From the NCBI GenBank assembly GCA_037577475.1, contig CM075203.1, positions 23,070,397 through 23,134,396 on the forward strand: a stretch of 64,000 nucleotides of DNA, written 5' to 3'. The notes under the pieces were generated by a model that was not told where the DNA came from, searched no databases, and saw only the letters and a list, made by a program, of their open reading frames with translations. Position 1 is the first letter of the stretch. Every line of letters starts with the position of its first letter. Origin of the DNA: Chaunax sp. Z400. Its lineage: Eukaryota > Chordata > Actinopteri > Lophiiformes > Chaunacidae. Made by a program: the position numbers and the translations under genes. Below are positions 36,302 through 47,668 of the stretch, in pieces.

Positions 36302-37760
36302 CTTAAAATGAAAACACACTACCATAAAACAGGAAGACACAGACAAGAATTAGTTAGTTTTTAACAAATATGTCTTCACTTTTTATACAGTGAAAATGTC
36401 AAATAAAAGGACATTTATAAAACAGTAGCCAAAGCTGGATTATGAAAGGGATAACATGGAAATTATTTTCTTGATCAACTGATTAATAGTTTTATAAAAT
36501 GTCAGCAAATCATCCAATGTGAAATCTTTAAATGTCAAGTTTTGACTGATCAACAGGTCAAAACCCAAATATAACAAAGAACTGCAGCAAATTCTCACAA
36601 CACGTTTCTCTCCGTCCTGGTTTGTGATGGGCCAATCACAACAGTTTATCTAATATGACTGACCGTCACCAGTCCTCCTTTGAAAAATCACGTCTCATAT
36701 TTTGCTGCTCTTAGTTATTTGTGCAGGTCTGTCCAGGCCCACCAAACAGTGATTAATCTGTCAGACTAAACAGTGTGGATCAATTAGACATCAAGATTCT
36801 GTTACTGCATTGGAGAGCTGCTGGAACTTGATTTGGGACTAGAATAAAATTCCACAATAAAACAAAGTTGGTACAAATGTGTGGCTATGTGGCTTTAGTT
36901 AGCTCAGGACGAGAGAGAGGGATGGACTGTGGGAGTAGTGTCAGGCAGAGAGAGCTACTGATTCTGATGTTTGGTGTTTTGCTGGTTGCTCTCTCTCCCT
37001 CATACTGCAGCAGAAAGGCAGACTGCCTGAGTCTTGTGATGGACTCATCGTCACTGAGAGAACCCGCACACACTGTGGTAGCAGAGAGCTAACTGCTGCA
37101 CAAAGAAATTATATTACTATTTCACTGTTTAGACCTGCTTTGAAGATATATATGTTTATATAAATATTATTTTATGTGGGGGGGTTTACAGACAGGAAAT
37201 GAATAGACTGCTGACATTTGTTCACGTCATCCAGAAATCTGTCAGCGCCATCTCTGCTGCTGAGAGAAAAGCAGCTAAGGCTCATTTGTACATCCTGTGT
37301 TAACGTTAACGGATGCGGATGGCGCTGACCGGCCGATGGACGAGCCTTACGGTTCAGAGACGTGCGTCAATATCCGCCTGTTCATCTGCGGCTCATTCAC
37401 ATCAGCTCAGGGACAGGTGTGCCCTATTCAAGCGTATTAAATGTCCGCAGCTTGCGTCATCCTCTGTGCCCTTCACTGTTCAAGGACGCCATGATGCTGA
37501 GTCCGGCCTCTCGGTCCCGACCAGCTGTGGTCCTACCACACATCACGACGGGCCTCCGGAGAGCCACCGTCCGAGTCTACGTTACATCCCCACTGTGAGT
37601 GGGTAGGCCCGCTCATTGTAGGCCCAATGCCGGACTGATGATGCCTAACCCGGCAACGTCTAATGTCTGAGAACCAGAACATGTCGATTCATAGTTCATA
37701 ATCCTGAGGCTAAGACACAGACATGACCGAAATTCACTGTGAAAATATCCATGGACTCAC
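36302..37760 (-). other. Putative first intron within the atp6v0a1 5' UTR
   Basis: Bounded by a possible acceptor (TTTTAAG at 36302-36308) and a possible donor (ACGG|GTGAGT at 37755-37760). The half nearest the donor is CpG-rich (37300-37640). Confidence 0.4.
37300..37640. promoter_or_regulatory. CpG-rich island-like segment at the atp6v0a1 5' end
   Basis: CpG dinucleotides are dense here (GGATGCGGATGGCGCTGACC, GGCCGATGGACG, GACGTGCGTCAATATCCGCC) against a CpG-poor window. This suggests an unmethylated housekeeping promoter reaching into the first intron. Confidence 0.6.
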
Positions 37761-38170
37761 CCGTGTCAGCAGCTGCTGGCCTGCTCTGCCCGTAAAACCC
37801 CTCTGGACGCTGGGTGCTGGACGCTGGGTTCTGGACGCTGGATGCTGGGTGCAGGATGCTGGGTGCTGGGTTCTGGATGCTGGATGCTGGGTGCAGGATG
37901 CTGTATGATGCGGTACAAGCTGCTGCATCAAGTTAGACACAGTCCGCCGGAAACATAGTCCACACTAAAGGATTTCAAAATCACAACATGGGGTATTTCG
38001 CCGGATTGTACTAAGTATTACTCCGGTGTTGATTAAGACGCCATTGTATCTAAAAATACTTAAGATAATTATTCACCCACCTTTTTGGGTTCTGTTGGTC
38101 GAAATCATGCTCGTATACTATATTTTAGTGTTTATTTTGAAAAACCCAACCGGATAAACTTCCGACCAGT
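37761..38170 (-). promoter_or_regulatory. atp6v0a1: Putative non-coding exon 1 and core promoter of atp6v0a1
   Basis: The minus-strand donor CTGACACGG|GTGAGTCC at 37760 would end an untranslated exon. Possible ETS-type sites lie upstream: CCGGAAAC at 37947-37954 (plus strand) and ACTTCCG at 38158-38164. The transcription start is not visible from sequence alone; this is inference from position, CpG density and the donor. Confidence 0.35.
37797..37908. repeat. GC-rich short minisatellite (CTGGRTGCTGG type)
   Basis: Units of GGACGCTGGGTTCTGG, GGATGCTGGGTGCAGG and similar (7- and 14-bp periodicity) run for about 110 bp. If the proposed exon is right, it would be in the atp6v0a1 5' UTR. Confidence 0.85.
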
Positions 38171-39287
38171 GATGTAAGTGACAGAGACTTAACTAGAACA
38201 TCCTTTTAGCCCACCTTCTATATATTTTAAATCAAGGGAATTTATCTGATGAAAGCAAATCCAAAGTGTTGATGTTGAGCTGTATCCAAGGTTGTGAGCA
38301 ACAGATGGACGGTTTTATTTTCTCAAACATTTATCATACCAGGAGAAGATCATACAGAAATGAGGCCACAGCAGAAACTGGACGGCAGGTGTGTGTGAAA
38401 CAGGAACAGAGTAAGAGCTTCAGTAAATCTGTTGTATCTAATCAGACGTCTACTCAGGTTCAGAGTGTGAGGAGTGCCCACTGGACTCCATGTACAAATA
38501 AAATCATACAGGTCTAACTGTTGTACCCCCGTGGCTAAGGGGTTTAGAAATGTCCCTGTTTGGAGTCTAACCAGAGACCATTCCTCTTCATCATGTTGGT
38601 CCTCATCTCACTGTCACATCATCTCTATAATAATGGCACAAAACCGTTATCTTAAAGCAAAAGAAAAGAGTAATGTCCCATTCTAACAGTTGTAAAAATG
38701 GTCATTTATAATGATAACCAGCTCATCTCCACCAAAGAGGTAGTCAGCAGCATTCAGGAGTCCTTATCTCAACAAGAAAGTCCACTTCAGGGTCCAAGGA
38801 AGCTAAAATGCTGGTTTGAGACTCAATACAACAGCTGAGTATGAACCCAAGTGACTACCGCTGCTTGTAATGGACAAATTCATTACACAGACTGCAGCTT
38901 GATGTTTCTATCTGCAGATGGAAATATAAGGGAGATGTGATGGGTTCCCAGCAGATTATTAAATGGAGAGCAAGGGTTCATTTATAATTATAATTATATG
39001 ATAATTATATATTTTATAATAATTTACATTTGTCTATGTTCACATAGAAATAGAACTGATGGGTTGAAGGCCAGTGATCTCTCTTATCTGTGATCTGAGC
39101 CCAGTTTGGTATAGAAGCTAAGAATGGTCTGGTTACCATTTAAATGTTGTTATCTCCAGATCACAGGTTCATTAATTGTCTTTAATGTGATAATGAGCTC
39201 TGTATCACAACAAAAAATAGCTTGTTAATTACCTATTGGGCTCTATGTTCCAGGAATTACCTCAGTGCAAGAGTCACTGTAAGTGTC
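38171..39287. other. Intergenic DNA between atp6v0a1 and the 18-bp array
   Basis: About 1.1 kb with no gene, only short AT-rich palindromic runs near 38990-39025. Confidence 0.65.
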
Positions 39288-42200
39288 TCAGAGTCTAAGT
39301 ATGACATTTAGCCTAAGTATCACGTGTCGTGTGTGTATCACATGTAGTCTAAGTATCACATTTAGTCTAAGTATCACATGTTGTCTGTGTATCACATTTA
39401 GTCTAAGTATCACGTGTCGTGTGTGTATCACATGTAGTCTAAGTATCACATTTAGTCTAAGTATCACATGTTGTCTGTGTATCACATTTAGTCTAAGTAT
39501 CATATGTAGTCTAAGTGTCACGTGTAGTCTAAGTACCACATGTAGTTTAAGTATCAGATGTAGTTTAAGTACCAGATTTAGTTTAAGTATCAGATGTACT
39601 TGCAGTATCAGATGTACTTTCATTATCAGATGTAGTCTAAGTATCAGATGTAGTTTAAGGATCACATGTAGTCTAAATATCAGATGTAGTTTAAGTATCA
39701 CAGGTAGTCTAAGTATGACATGTAGTCTACGTATCAGATGCAGTCTAAGTATCAGATGTAGTTTAAGTATCACATTTAGTCTGTGTATCACATGTAGTCT
39801 AAGTATCACATTTAGTCTGAGTATCACATGTTCTCTGTGTATCATATGTAGTCTAAGTATCACATTTAGTCTAAGTATCACATGTTGTCTGTGTATCACA
39901 TTATTTCTAAGTAACACATTTAGTCTGTGTATCACATGTCGTGTGTGTAAGACATCACGTGTCGTGTGTGTATCACATTTAGTCTAAGTATCACATTTAG
40001 TCTAAGTATCAGTCTTTAGTCTAAGTATCATACGTAGTCTAAGTGTCACGTGTAGTCTAAGTATCACATGTATCACGTGTCGTGTGTATCACATTTAGTC
40101 TAAGTATCACATTTAGTCTGTGTATCACATGTCGTGTGTGTATCACGTGTAGTCTAAGTATCACATTTAGTCTAAGTATCACATTTAGTCTAAGTATAAC
40201 ATTTAGTCTAAGTATCACATGTAGTCTAAGTATCACATTTAGTCTAAGTATCACATGTTGTCTGTGTATCACATTTAGTCTAAGTATCACGTGTCGTGTG
40301 TGTATCACATGTAGTCTAAGTATCACATTTAGTCTAAGTATCACATGTTGTCTGTGTATCACATTTAGTCTAAGTATCACTTTTAGTCTAAGTATCATAT
40401 GTAGTCTAAGTGTCACGTGTAGTCTAAGTACCACATGTAGTTTAAGTATCAGATGTAGTTTAAGTACCAGATTTAGTTTAAGTATCAGATGTACTTGCAG
40501 TATCAGATGTACTTTCATTATCAGATGTAGTCTAAGTATCAGATGTAGTTTAAGGATCACATGTAGTCTAAATATCAGATGTAGTTTAAGTATCACAGGT
40601 AGTCTAAGTATGACATGTAGTCTACGTATCAGATGCAGTCTAAGTATCAGATCTAGTTTAAGTAACACATGTAGTTTAAGTACCAGATCTAGTTAAAGTA
40701 TCACAGGTAGTCTAAGTAACACAAGTAGGCTAAGTATCACATGTAGTCTAAATATCAGATGTAGTTTAAGTATCACAGGTAGTCTAAGTATGACATGTAG
40801 TCTACGTATCAGATGCAGTCTAAGTATCAGATGTAGTTTAAGTATCACATTTAGTCTGTGTATCACATGTAGTCTAAGTATCACATTTAGTCTGAGTATC
40901 ACATGTTCTCTGTGTATCATATGTAGTCTAAGTATCACATTTAGTCTAAGTATCACATGTTGTCTGTGTATCACATTATTTCTAAGTAACACATTTAGTC
41001 TGTGTATCACATGTCGTGTGTGTAAGACATCACGTGTCGTGTGTGTATCACATGTAGTCTAAGTATCACATTTAGTCTAAGTATCAGTCTTTAGTCTAAG
41101 TATCATACGTAGTCTAAGTGTCACGTGTAGTCTAAGTATCACATGTATCACGTGTCGTGTGTATCACATTTAGTCTAAGTATCACATTTAGTCTAAGTAT
41201 AACATTTAGTCTAAGTATCACATGTAGTCTAAGTATCACATTTAGTCTAAGTATCACATGTAGTCTAAGTATCACATTTAGTCTAAGTATCACATGTTGT
41301 CTGTGTATCACATTTAGTCTAAGTATCACGTGTCGTGTGTGTATCACATGTAGTCTAAGTATCACATTTAGTCTAAGTATCACATGTTGTCTGTGTATCA
41401 CATTTAGTCTAAGTATCACTTTTAGTCTAAGTATCATATGTAGTCTAAGTGTCACGTGTAGTCTAAGTACCACATGTAGTTTAAGTATCAGATGTAGTTT
41501 AAGTACCAGATTTAGTTTAAGTATCAGATGTACTTGCAGTATCAGATGTACTTTCATTATCAGATGTAGTCTAAGTATCAGATGTAGTTTAAGGATCACA
41601 TGTAGTCTAAATATCAGATGTAGTTTAAGTATCACAGGTAGTCTAAGTATGACATGTAGTCTACGTATCAGATGCAGTCTAAGTATCAGATGTAGTTTAA
41701 GTATCACATTTAGTCTGTGTATCACATGTAGTCTAAGTATCACATTTAGTCTGAGTATCACATGTTCTCTGTGTATCATATGTAGTCTAAGTATCACATT
41801 TAGTCTAAGTATCACATGTTGTCTGTGTATCACATTATTTCTAAGTAACACATTTAGTCTGTGTATCACATGTCGTGTGTGTAAGACATCACGTGTCGTG
41901 TGTGTATCACATTTAGTCTAAGTATCACATTTAGTCTAAGTATCAGTCTTTAGTCTAAGTATCATACGTAGTCTAAGTGTCACGTGTAGTCTAAGTATCA
42001 CATGTATCACGTGTCGTGTGTATCACATTTAGTCTAAGTATCACATTTAGTCTGTGTATCACATGTCGTGTGTGTATCACGTGTAGTCTAAGTATCACAT
42101 TTAGTCTAAGTATCACATTTAGTCTAAGTATAACATTTAGTCTAAGTATCACATGTAGTCTAAGTATCACATTTAGTCTAAGTATCACATGTTGTCTGTG

Positions 42201-44935
42201 TATCACATTTAGTCTAAGTATCACGTGTCGTGTGTGTATCACATGTAGTCTAAGTATCACATTTAGTCTAAGTATCACATGTTGTCTGTGTATCACATTT
42301 AGTCTAAGTATCACTTTTAGTCTAAGTATCATATGTAGTCTAAGTGTCACGTGTAGTCTAAGTACCACATGTAGTTTAAGTATCAGATGTAGTTTAAGTA
42401 CCAGATTTAGTTTAAGTATCAGATGTACTTGCAGTATCAGATGTACTTTCATTATCAGATGTAGTCTAAGTATCAGATGTAGTTTAAGGATCACATGTAG
42501 TCTAAATATCAGATGTAGTTTAAGTATCACAGGTAGTCTAAGTATGACATGTAGTCTACGTATCAGATGCAGTCTAAGTATCAGATCTAGTTTAAGTAAC
42601 ACATGTAGTTTAAGTACCAGATCTAGTTAAAGTATCACAGGTAGTCTAAGTAACACAAGTAGGCTAAGTATCACATGTAGTCTAAATATCAGATGTAGTT
42701 TAAGTATCACAGGTAGTCTAAGTATGACATGTAGTCTACGTATCAGATGCAGTCTAAGTATCAGATGTAGTTTAAGTATCACATTTAGTCTGTGTATCAC
42801 ATGTAGTCTAAGTATCACATTTAGTCTGAGTATCACATGTTCTCTGTGTATCATATGTAGTCTAAGTATCACATTTAGTCTAAGTATCACATGTTGTCTG
42901 TGTATCACATTATTTCTAAGTAACACATTTAGTCTGTGTATCACATGTCGTGTGTGTAAGACATCACGTGTCGTGTGTGTATCACATGTAGTCTAAGTAT
43001 CACATTTAGTCTAAGTATCAGTCTTTAGTCTAAGTATCATACGTAGTCTAAGTGTCACGTGTAGTCTAAGTATCACATGTATCACGTGTCGTGTGTATCA
43101 CATTTAGTCTAAGTATCACATTTAGTCTAAGTATAACATTTAGTCTAAGTATCACATGTAGTCTAAGTATCACATTTAGTCTAAGTATCACATGTAGTCT
43201 AAGTATCACATTTAGTCTAAGTATCACATGTTGTCTGTGTATCACATTTAGTCTAAGTATCACGTGTCGTGTGTGTATCACATGTAGTCTAAGTATCACA
43301 TTTAGTCTAAGTATCACATGTTGTCTGTGTATCACATTTAGTCTAAGTATCACTTTTAGTCTAAGTATCATATGTAGTCTAAGTGTCACGTGTAGTCTAA
43401 GTACCACATGTAGTTTAAGTATCAGATGTAGTTTAAGTACCAGATTTAGTTTAAGTATCAGATGTACTTGCAGTATCAGATGTACTTTCATTATCAGATG
43501 TAGTCTAAGTATCAGATGTATTTTAAGTATCAGATGTAGTTTAAGTACCAGATTTAGTTTAAGTATCAGATGTACTTGCAGTATCAGATGTACTTTCATT
43601 ATCAGATGTAGTCTAAGTATCAGATGTAGTTTAAGTATCACAGGCAGTCTAAGTATGACATGTAGTCTAAGTATATGATCTAGTTTAAGTAAGACATGTA
43701 GTTTAAGTACCAGATTTAGTTTAAGTAGCAGATGTTCTTTCAGTATCAGATGTACTCTCGGTATCAGATGTAGTTTAAGTAGAAGATGTAGTTTAAGGAT
43801 CACAGGTAGTCTAAGTATGACATGTAGTCTACGTATCTGATGTAGTCTAAGTATCAGATTTAGTTTAAGTAACACATGTAGTTTAAGTACCAGATCTAGT
43901 TAAAGTATCACAGGTAGTCTAAGTAACACAAGTGGGCTAAGTATCAGATGTAGTTTAAATATCAGATGTACTTTCAGTATCAGATGTAGTCTAAGTATCA
44001 GCTGTAGTCTAAGTATCAGATGTAGTTTAAGTACCAGATGTAGTCTAAGTATCACATGTAGTTTAAGTACCAGATGTAGTCTGTGTATCATATGTAGTCT
44101 AAATATCACATGTAGTCTAAGTATCACATGTAGTCTGTGTATCATATGTAGTCTATGTATCACATGTAGTCGGTGTATCACATGTAGTCGGTGTATCACA
44201 TGTAGTCTAAGTATCACCTGTAGTCTGTATATCACATGTAGTCTAAGTATCACATGTAGTCTGTGTATCACATGTAGTCTAAGTATCACATGTAGTCTAA
44301 GTACCACATGTAGTCTGTGTATCACATGTAGTCTAAGTATCACATGTAGTCTAAGTATCACATGTAGTCTTAGAATCACATTTAGTCTAAGTATCTAAGT
44401 AGTAGATGTAGTTTAGGTATCAGATGTAGTTTCAGTATCAGATGTAGCCTAAGTATCAGATGTGGTGTAAGGATCAGATGTAGTCTAAATTTCAGATGTA
44501 GTTAAAGTATCACAAGTAGTCTAATTAACACATGTAGTATAAGTATCAGATGTCGTCTAAGTATCAGATCTAGTTGAAGTAACACATGTAGTTTAAGTAT
44601 CAGATGTAGTTTAAGTACCAGATGTAGTTTAAGTATCAGATGTCTTAAGTATCAGATGTAGTTTAAGTATCAGATGTAGTTTAAGTTCCTGAGTGTAGTT
44701 TCAGTACCAGATGTTGTTTAAGTATCAGATGTGGTTTCAGTATCAGAATTAGTTTAAGTATCAGATGTAGTTTAAGTACCAGATGTAATTTAAGTACAAG
44801 ATGTAGTTTTAGTACCAGATGTAGTTTCAGTACCAGATGTAATTTAGTTTTAGTACCAGATGTAGTTTCAGTACCAGATGTAGTTTAAGTACCAGATGTA
44901 GTTTAAGTATCAGATGTAATTTCAGTATCAATTCT
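39288..44935. repeat. 18-bp minisatellite with 1934-bp higher-order repeat (5.6 kb)
   Basis: Units of the type AGTCTAAGTATCACATTT repeat every 18 bp, about 310 copies. Variants include AGTTTAAGTATCAGATGT, TGTCTGTGTATCACATT and TGTCGTGTGTGTATCAC. Eighteen bases are six codons, so both strands show long open frames with hexapeptide periodicity (ITFSLS, ILRLNV); these are not genes. Landmarks at 39935, 41010, 41869 and 42944 alternate by 1075 and 859 bp. The 44.4-44.9 kb end is degenerate. Confidence 0.97.
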
Positions 44936-46699
44936 ACAAACTAAATTATCATCTGACTAATGGAGAAAATAGTCAGCAAATTGATCCAAATATAAATATA
45001 GTCATCACTAGACCTATTCCACACACAAGGATGTGCAGCAGTCATCCTCCTCCTCCTCAGTTAAATATGGCTGACTTTGCTCATATACAGTCAGATGCAG
45101 TTGTTGATGGGACAGAGGATTTGGAGACGGAGGAGGCTAAGGGTCCAAGGACAGCATACCTATCCCTCAGTGAAGACTAGGGACGCTGGTTAAATAGTTA
45201 TGTACAAGGTGTAGGTGCCCCTTGCTTTTACAGGGAATTGGAGATGAACTCTGATTGGTTGAATTCATGTTAAAAGACACAGAATAAAATAACCCATCTG
45301 TGTGCTGTGCTTTACTCTGTCCCCGATTATGAGTTGTATAACTAGCTAACTAATAACCAAATAGTCAACCAACCTTCATATTCTGCCATTCAGTCACGTG
45401 GTGGAGATTCAACCACACATCACTGTTTACAGTCTGTGCTTCACTGGTTCTGATGAACCAGCTGGTGCCTCTAAACTGCTTATGACACCTAATTTCTTAT
45501 TACTAGCAGCAGAAGTAAAGCCTACCAGAGCCACACCTCCAGATGTACTCTCTGGGCATAAAGCCTACCAGATGTGGTGGAACAGTCCAGAACCAGCCAA
45601 CTGTTGAGTCACTACTAACACGATCTTGAAGAAATTTTCCTCTTACAAAAAACCACAGTGGAGTTTGTGTGGTTCAGGGTTTAAACCAGGACACTGGCTC
45701 ACTGCCACAGACTAATTCTGCAACCATGGAGCCCCCATAATGAAGATAAATTAGTGCTGCTGCCTGCTGCTACCTCGACGAGAAGCAGCCTCCCAAAGCG
45801 TTCTGCCTAATTTTCGGAGTGTCATGTGACCCTCATCATTCGTAAATGTGTGACTGTCTCGTGTTTGCTTGCTTTGCAGAGTGTGTCATGAAGATGCATC
45901 GGGAGTAAAATATGAGGGTAATGACTGGAAGGTGTTCTTCGGAAACTGACTGACTCTTTAAAGTTTGGTTCTGAAATATGTCTCCGCTGTTAGACTGTGA
46001 CCCTGGCTTACCAATAAGTCAAAAGGTTATTGTGATAAACAGCTGTACTGTTGCTATGGCTCAGTGGCTGAAGGGATGAGATGATCATGCTCTCATCATC
46101 ATGAGGCAGCTCTGTCTCGGTGTCAGTACTCCCAGATAAACATGCTGCTATAAGCCTGTAGTTTCTGTCTTAGTCTGTATTTGAATTTAAAGAAGGTTTA
46201 AAGGATGATCTGGACTCTTTATCTGATGTGGTCCCTTCTCAAATTACATTTGTTTTTACTTTTGTAAAATGAGATATTTATAGATGAAGTGAACCGATGA
46301 TGATAGATGTGTAAGATAAAAGAAATACATACATAATAAAAGCTGCTAACCTTAGCATAAAGGATCAACCTTTACTAAGCTGAGTAGCCACCTGTGTTCT
46401 AAATGAACTACACTATGTCCTACGAGCACAGTTCATCATGGCACTAATTTTATATCTCAGTCTATTGCTGTACTTATTAAAGATTATATTTAGTTTAATC
46501 TAATTATGTATATATTATGTATTTATAAAAAAAACACATGGCCTGTCAACCATGATCTAAACATGCTCTGCATGAAGGGAGGAAGGAGTGGAAAAATGGA
46601 CGTCCCCTCTGACATTCCTTCTTCTGCCTGAGCTTGTATACAAGCAGATCAGTACAGTTCTGCTCTAACTATTCCAACCATGTTGTTGGGATAAGGCTG
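44936..46699. other. Intergenic DNA upstream of cavin1
   Basis: About 1.8 kb between the 18-bp array and the cavin1 promoter region. I see no gene, RNA or named repeat. Confidence 0.65.
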
Positions 46700-47137
46700 G
46701 ACCAAGAGGGTGTGTTACTGAATCGGTGAGGGGCTGGACCTCCCCGCCGAGGTGCAGTCTGACTGATGTGTGTATGTGTGTGTGTGTATTTAGGGAGTAG
46801 ATGAGGGAGGAGTTTGAGGAGAAGGGGAGAGTCCAATGGAAAATGGTGGGTGGAGGCTTAAGAGAAAAAAGCCTGCAGGGCGTAGCTTGACTGGAGATTT
46901 TCTCTGCCTGCTGTGGTTTTCACATCCTAATGCTCATGTGGTAGCATACAGCATCGCTGGGCTCCCCCTGTACACTGGCCTGATTCCAGAGCTTGGAGTA
47001 GACAGGACACACAGAGTAAGGTAGACAGAGAGCCTGTATGCTGGTGAGAGATAGATTCTAGGTAGAAAGCTCCAGACAAGACAAAAAGGTGATTAAGAAA
47101 CTGTTATTATCTGACTGTACACTACAAACCCACTGAC
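46700..47137 (+). promoter_or_regulatory. cavin1: Probable promoter and 5' UTR of cavin1
   Basis: Assigned by position only. It includes a short (GT)n run at about 46767-46787 and a CCAAT motif at about 46832. No convincing TATA box. The context GACATGG at the start codon is good for initiation. Confidence 0.35.
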
Positions 47138-47668
47138 ATGGCAGCTGTGGAAGTACTGGAATCATCAAGTGCTCAGCTTGAGCCTCAAATCCTCACTGAG
47201 ATTTCAGACGACGAGGTAAACCTCCCGCCCTCGGATGATGAAGATGATGCCCTGGCCGCAACCAAGAAAGAGCTGTCCACGGAGGGCACAGAGGGGGATG
47301 CGGTTGAAGACAAGGATGATGTGGCGAAGCTGGACCCACAGGTGAATGGGGTCATGGTTCTGTCTTTGCTCGACAAGATCATCGGCGCAGTGGACCAGAT
47401 CCAGCAGACCCAGAGTGGGCTGGAGACCAGGCAGCAGGAGATGGAGCGCTGTGTGACCGGTATCCAGGGTGAGCTGACCAAACTGGCTAAGAGCCACAGC
47501 ACCACGTCCAACAGTGTCAATAAAATGATGGAGAAGGTGCGGAAGGTGAGCGTCAACGTCAAGACTGTGCGGGCCAACCTGGAGAAGCAAGGAGGTCAGA
47601 TCAAGAAACTGGAGAGCAACGAGGCTGAGCTGCTGAAGAGACGCAACTTTAAAGTCATGATCTATCAG
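47138..47668 (+). CDS. cavin1: Caveolae-associated protein 1 (cavin-1/PTRF), exon 1
   Basis: Cavin-1 trimerises and coats caveolae at the plasma membrane, binding caveolin, phosphatidylserine and PI(4,5)P2. The exon encodes 177 residues ending NFKVMIYQ, with donor CAG|GTGGGA at the exact site where human PTRF exon 1 ends. Residues 1-68 are acidic (EISDDEVNLPPSDDEDDA) and diverge from mammals. Residues 69-177 are the HR1 coiled-coil domain: NGVMVLSLLDKIIGAVDQIQ, then MMEKVRKVSVNVKTVRANLE, QIKKLESNEAELLKRRNFKV. The wording is cavin-1, not cavin-2, -3 or -4. The frame continues 29 codons into the intron before a stop. Exon 2 (HR2, PEST) is not in the next 16.3 kb, so it lies beyond the window. 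Which teleost copy (1a or 1b) is unknown. Divergent neighbour: atp6v0a1. Confidence 0.95.

Noticed and set aside
37313..37606. 97-codon frame in the CpG-rich segment as a small gene
   Set aside because: GC-rich DNA keeps frames open by chance. It shows no recognised domain, and the segment is better explained as promoter or first intron of atp6v0a1.
39288..44379. Many 100-270 codon frames on both strands as a leucine/serine-rich gene family
   Set aside because: Their periodicity is exactly the 18-bp unit and both strands are open. No splice, promoter or domain evidence.
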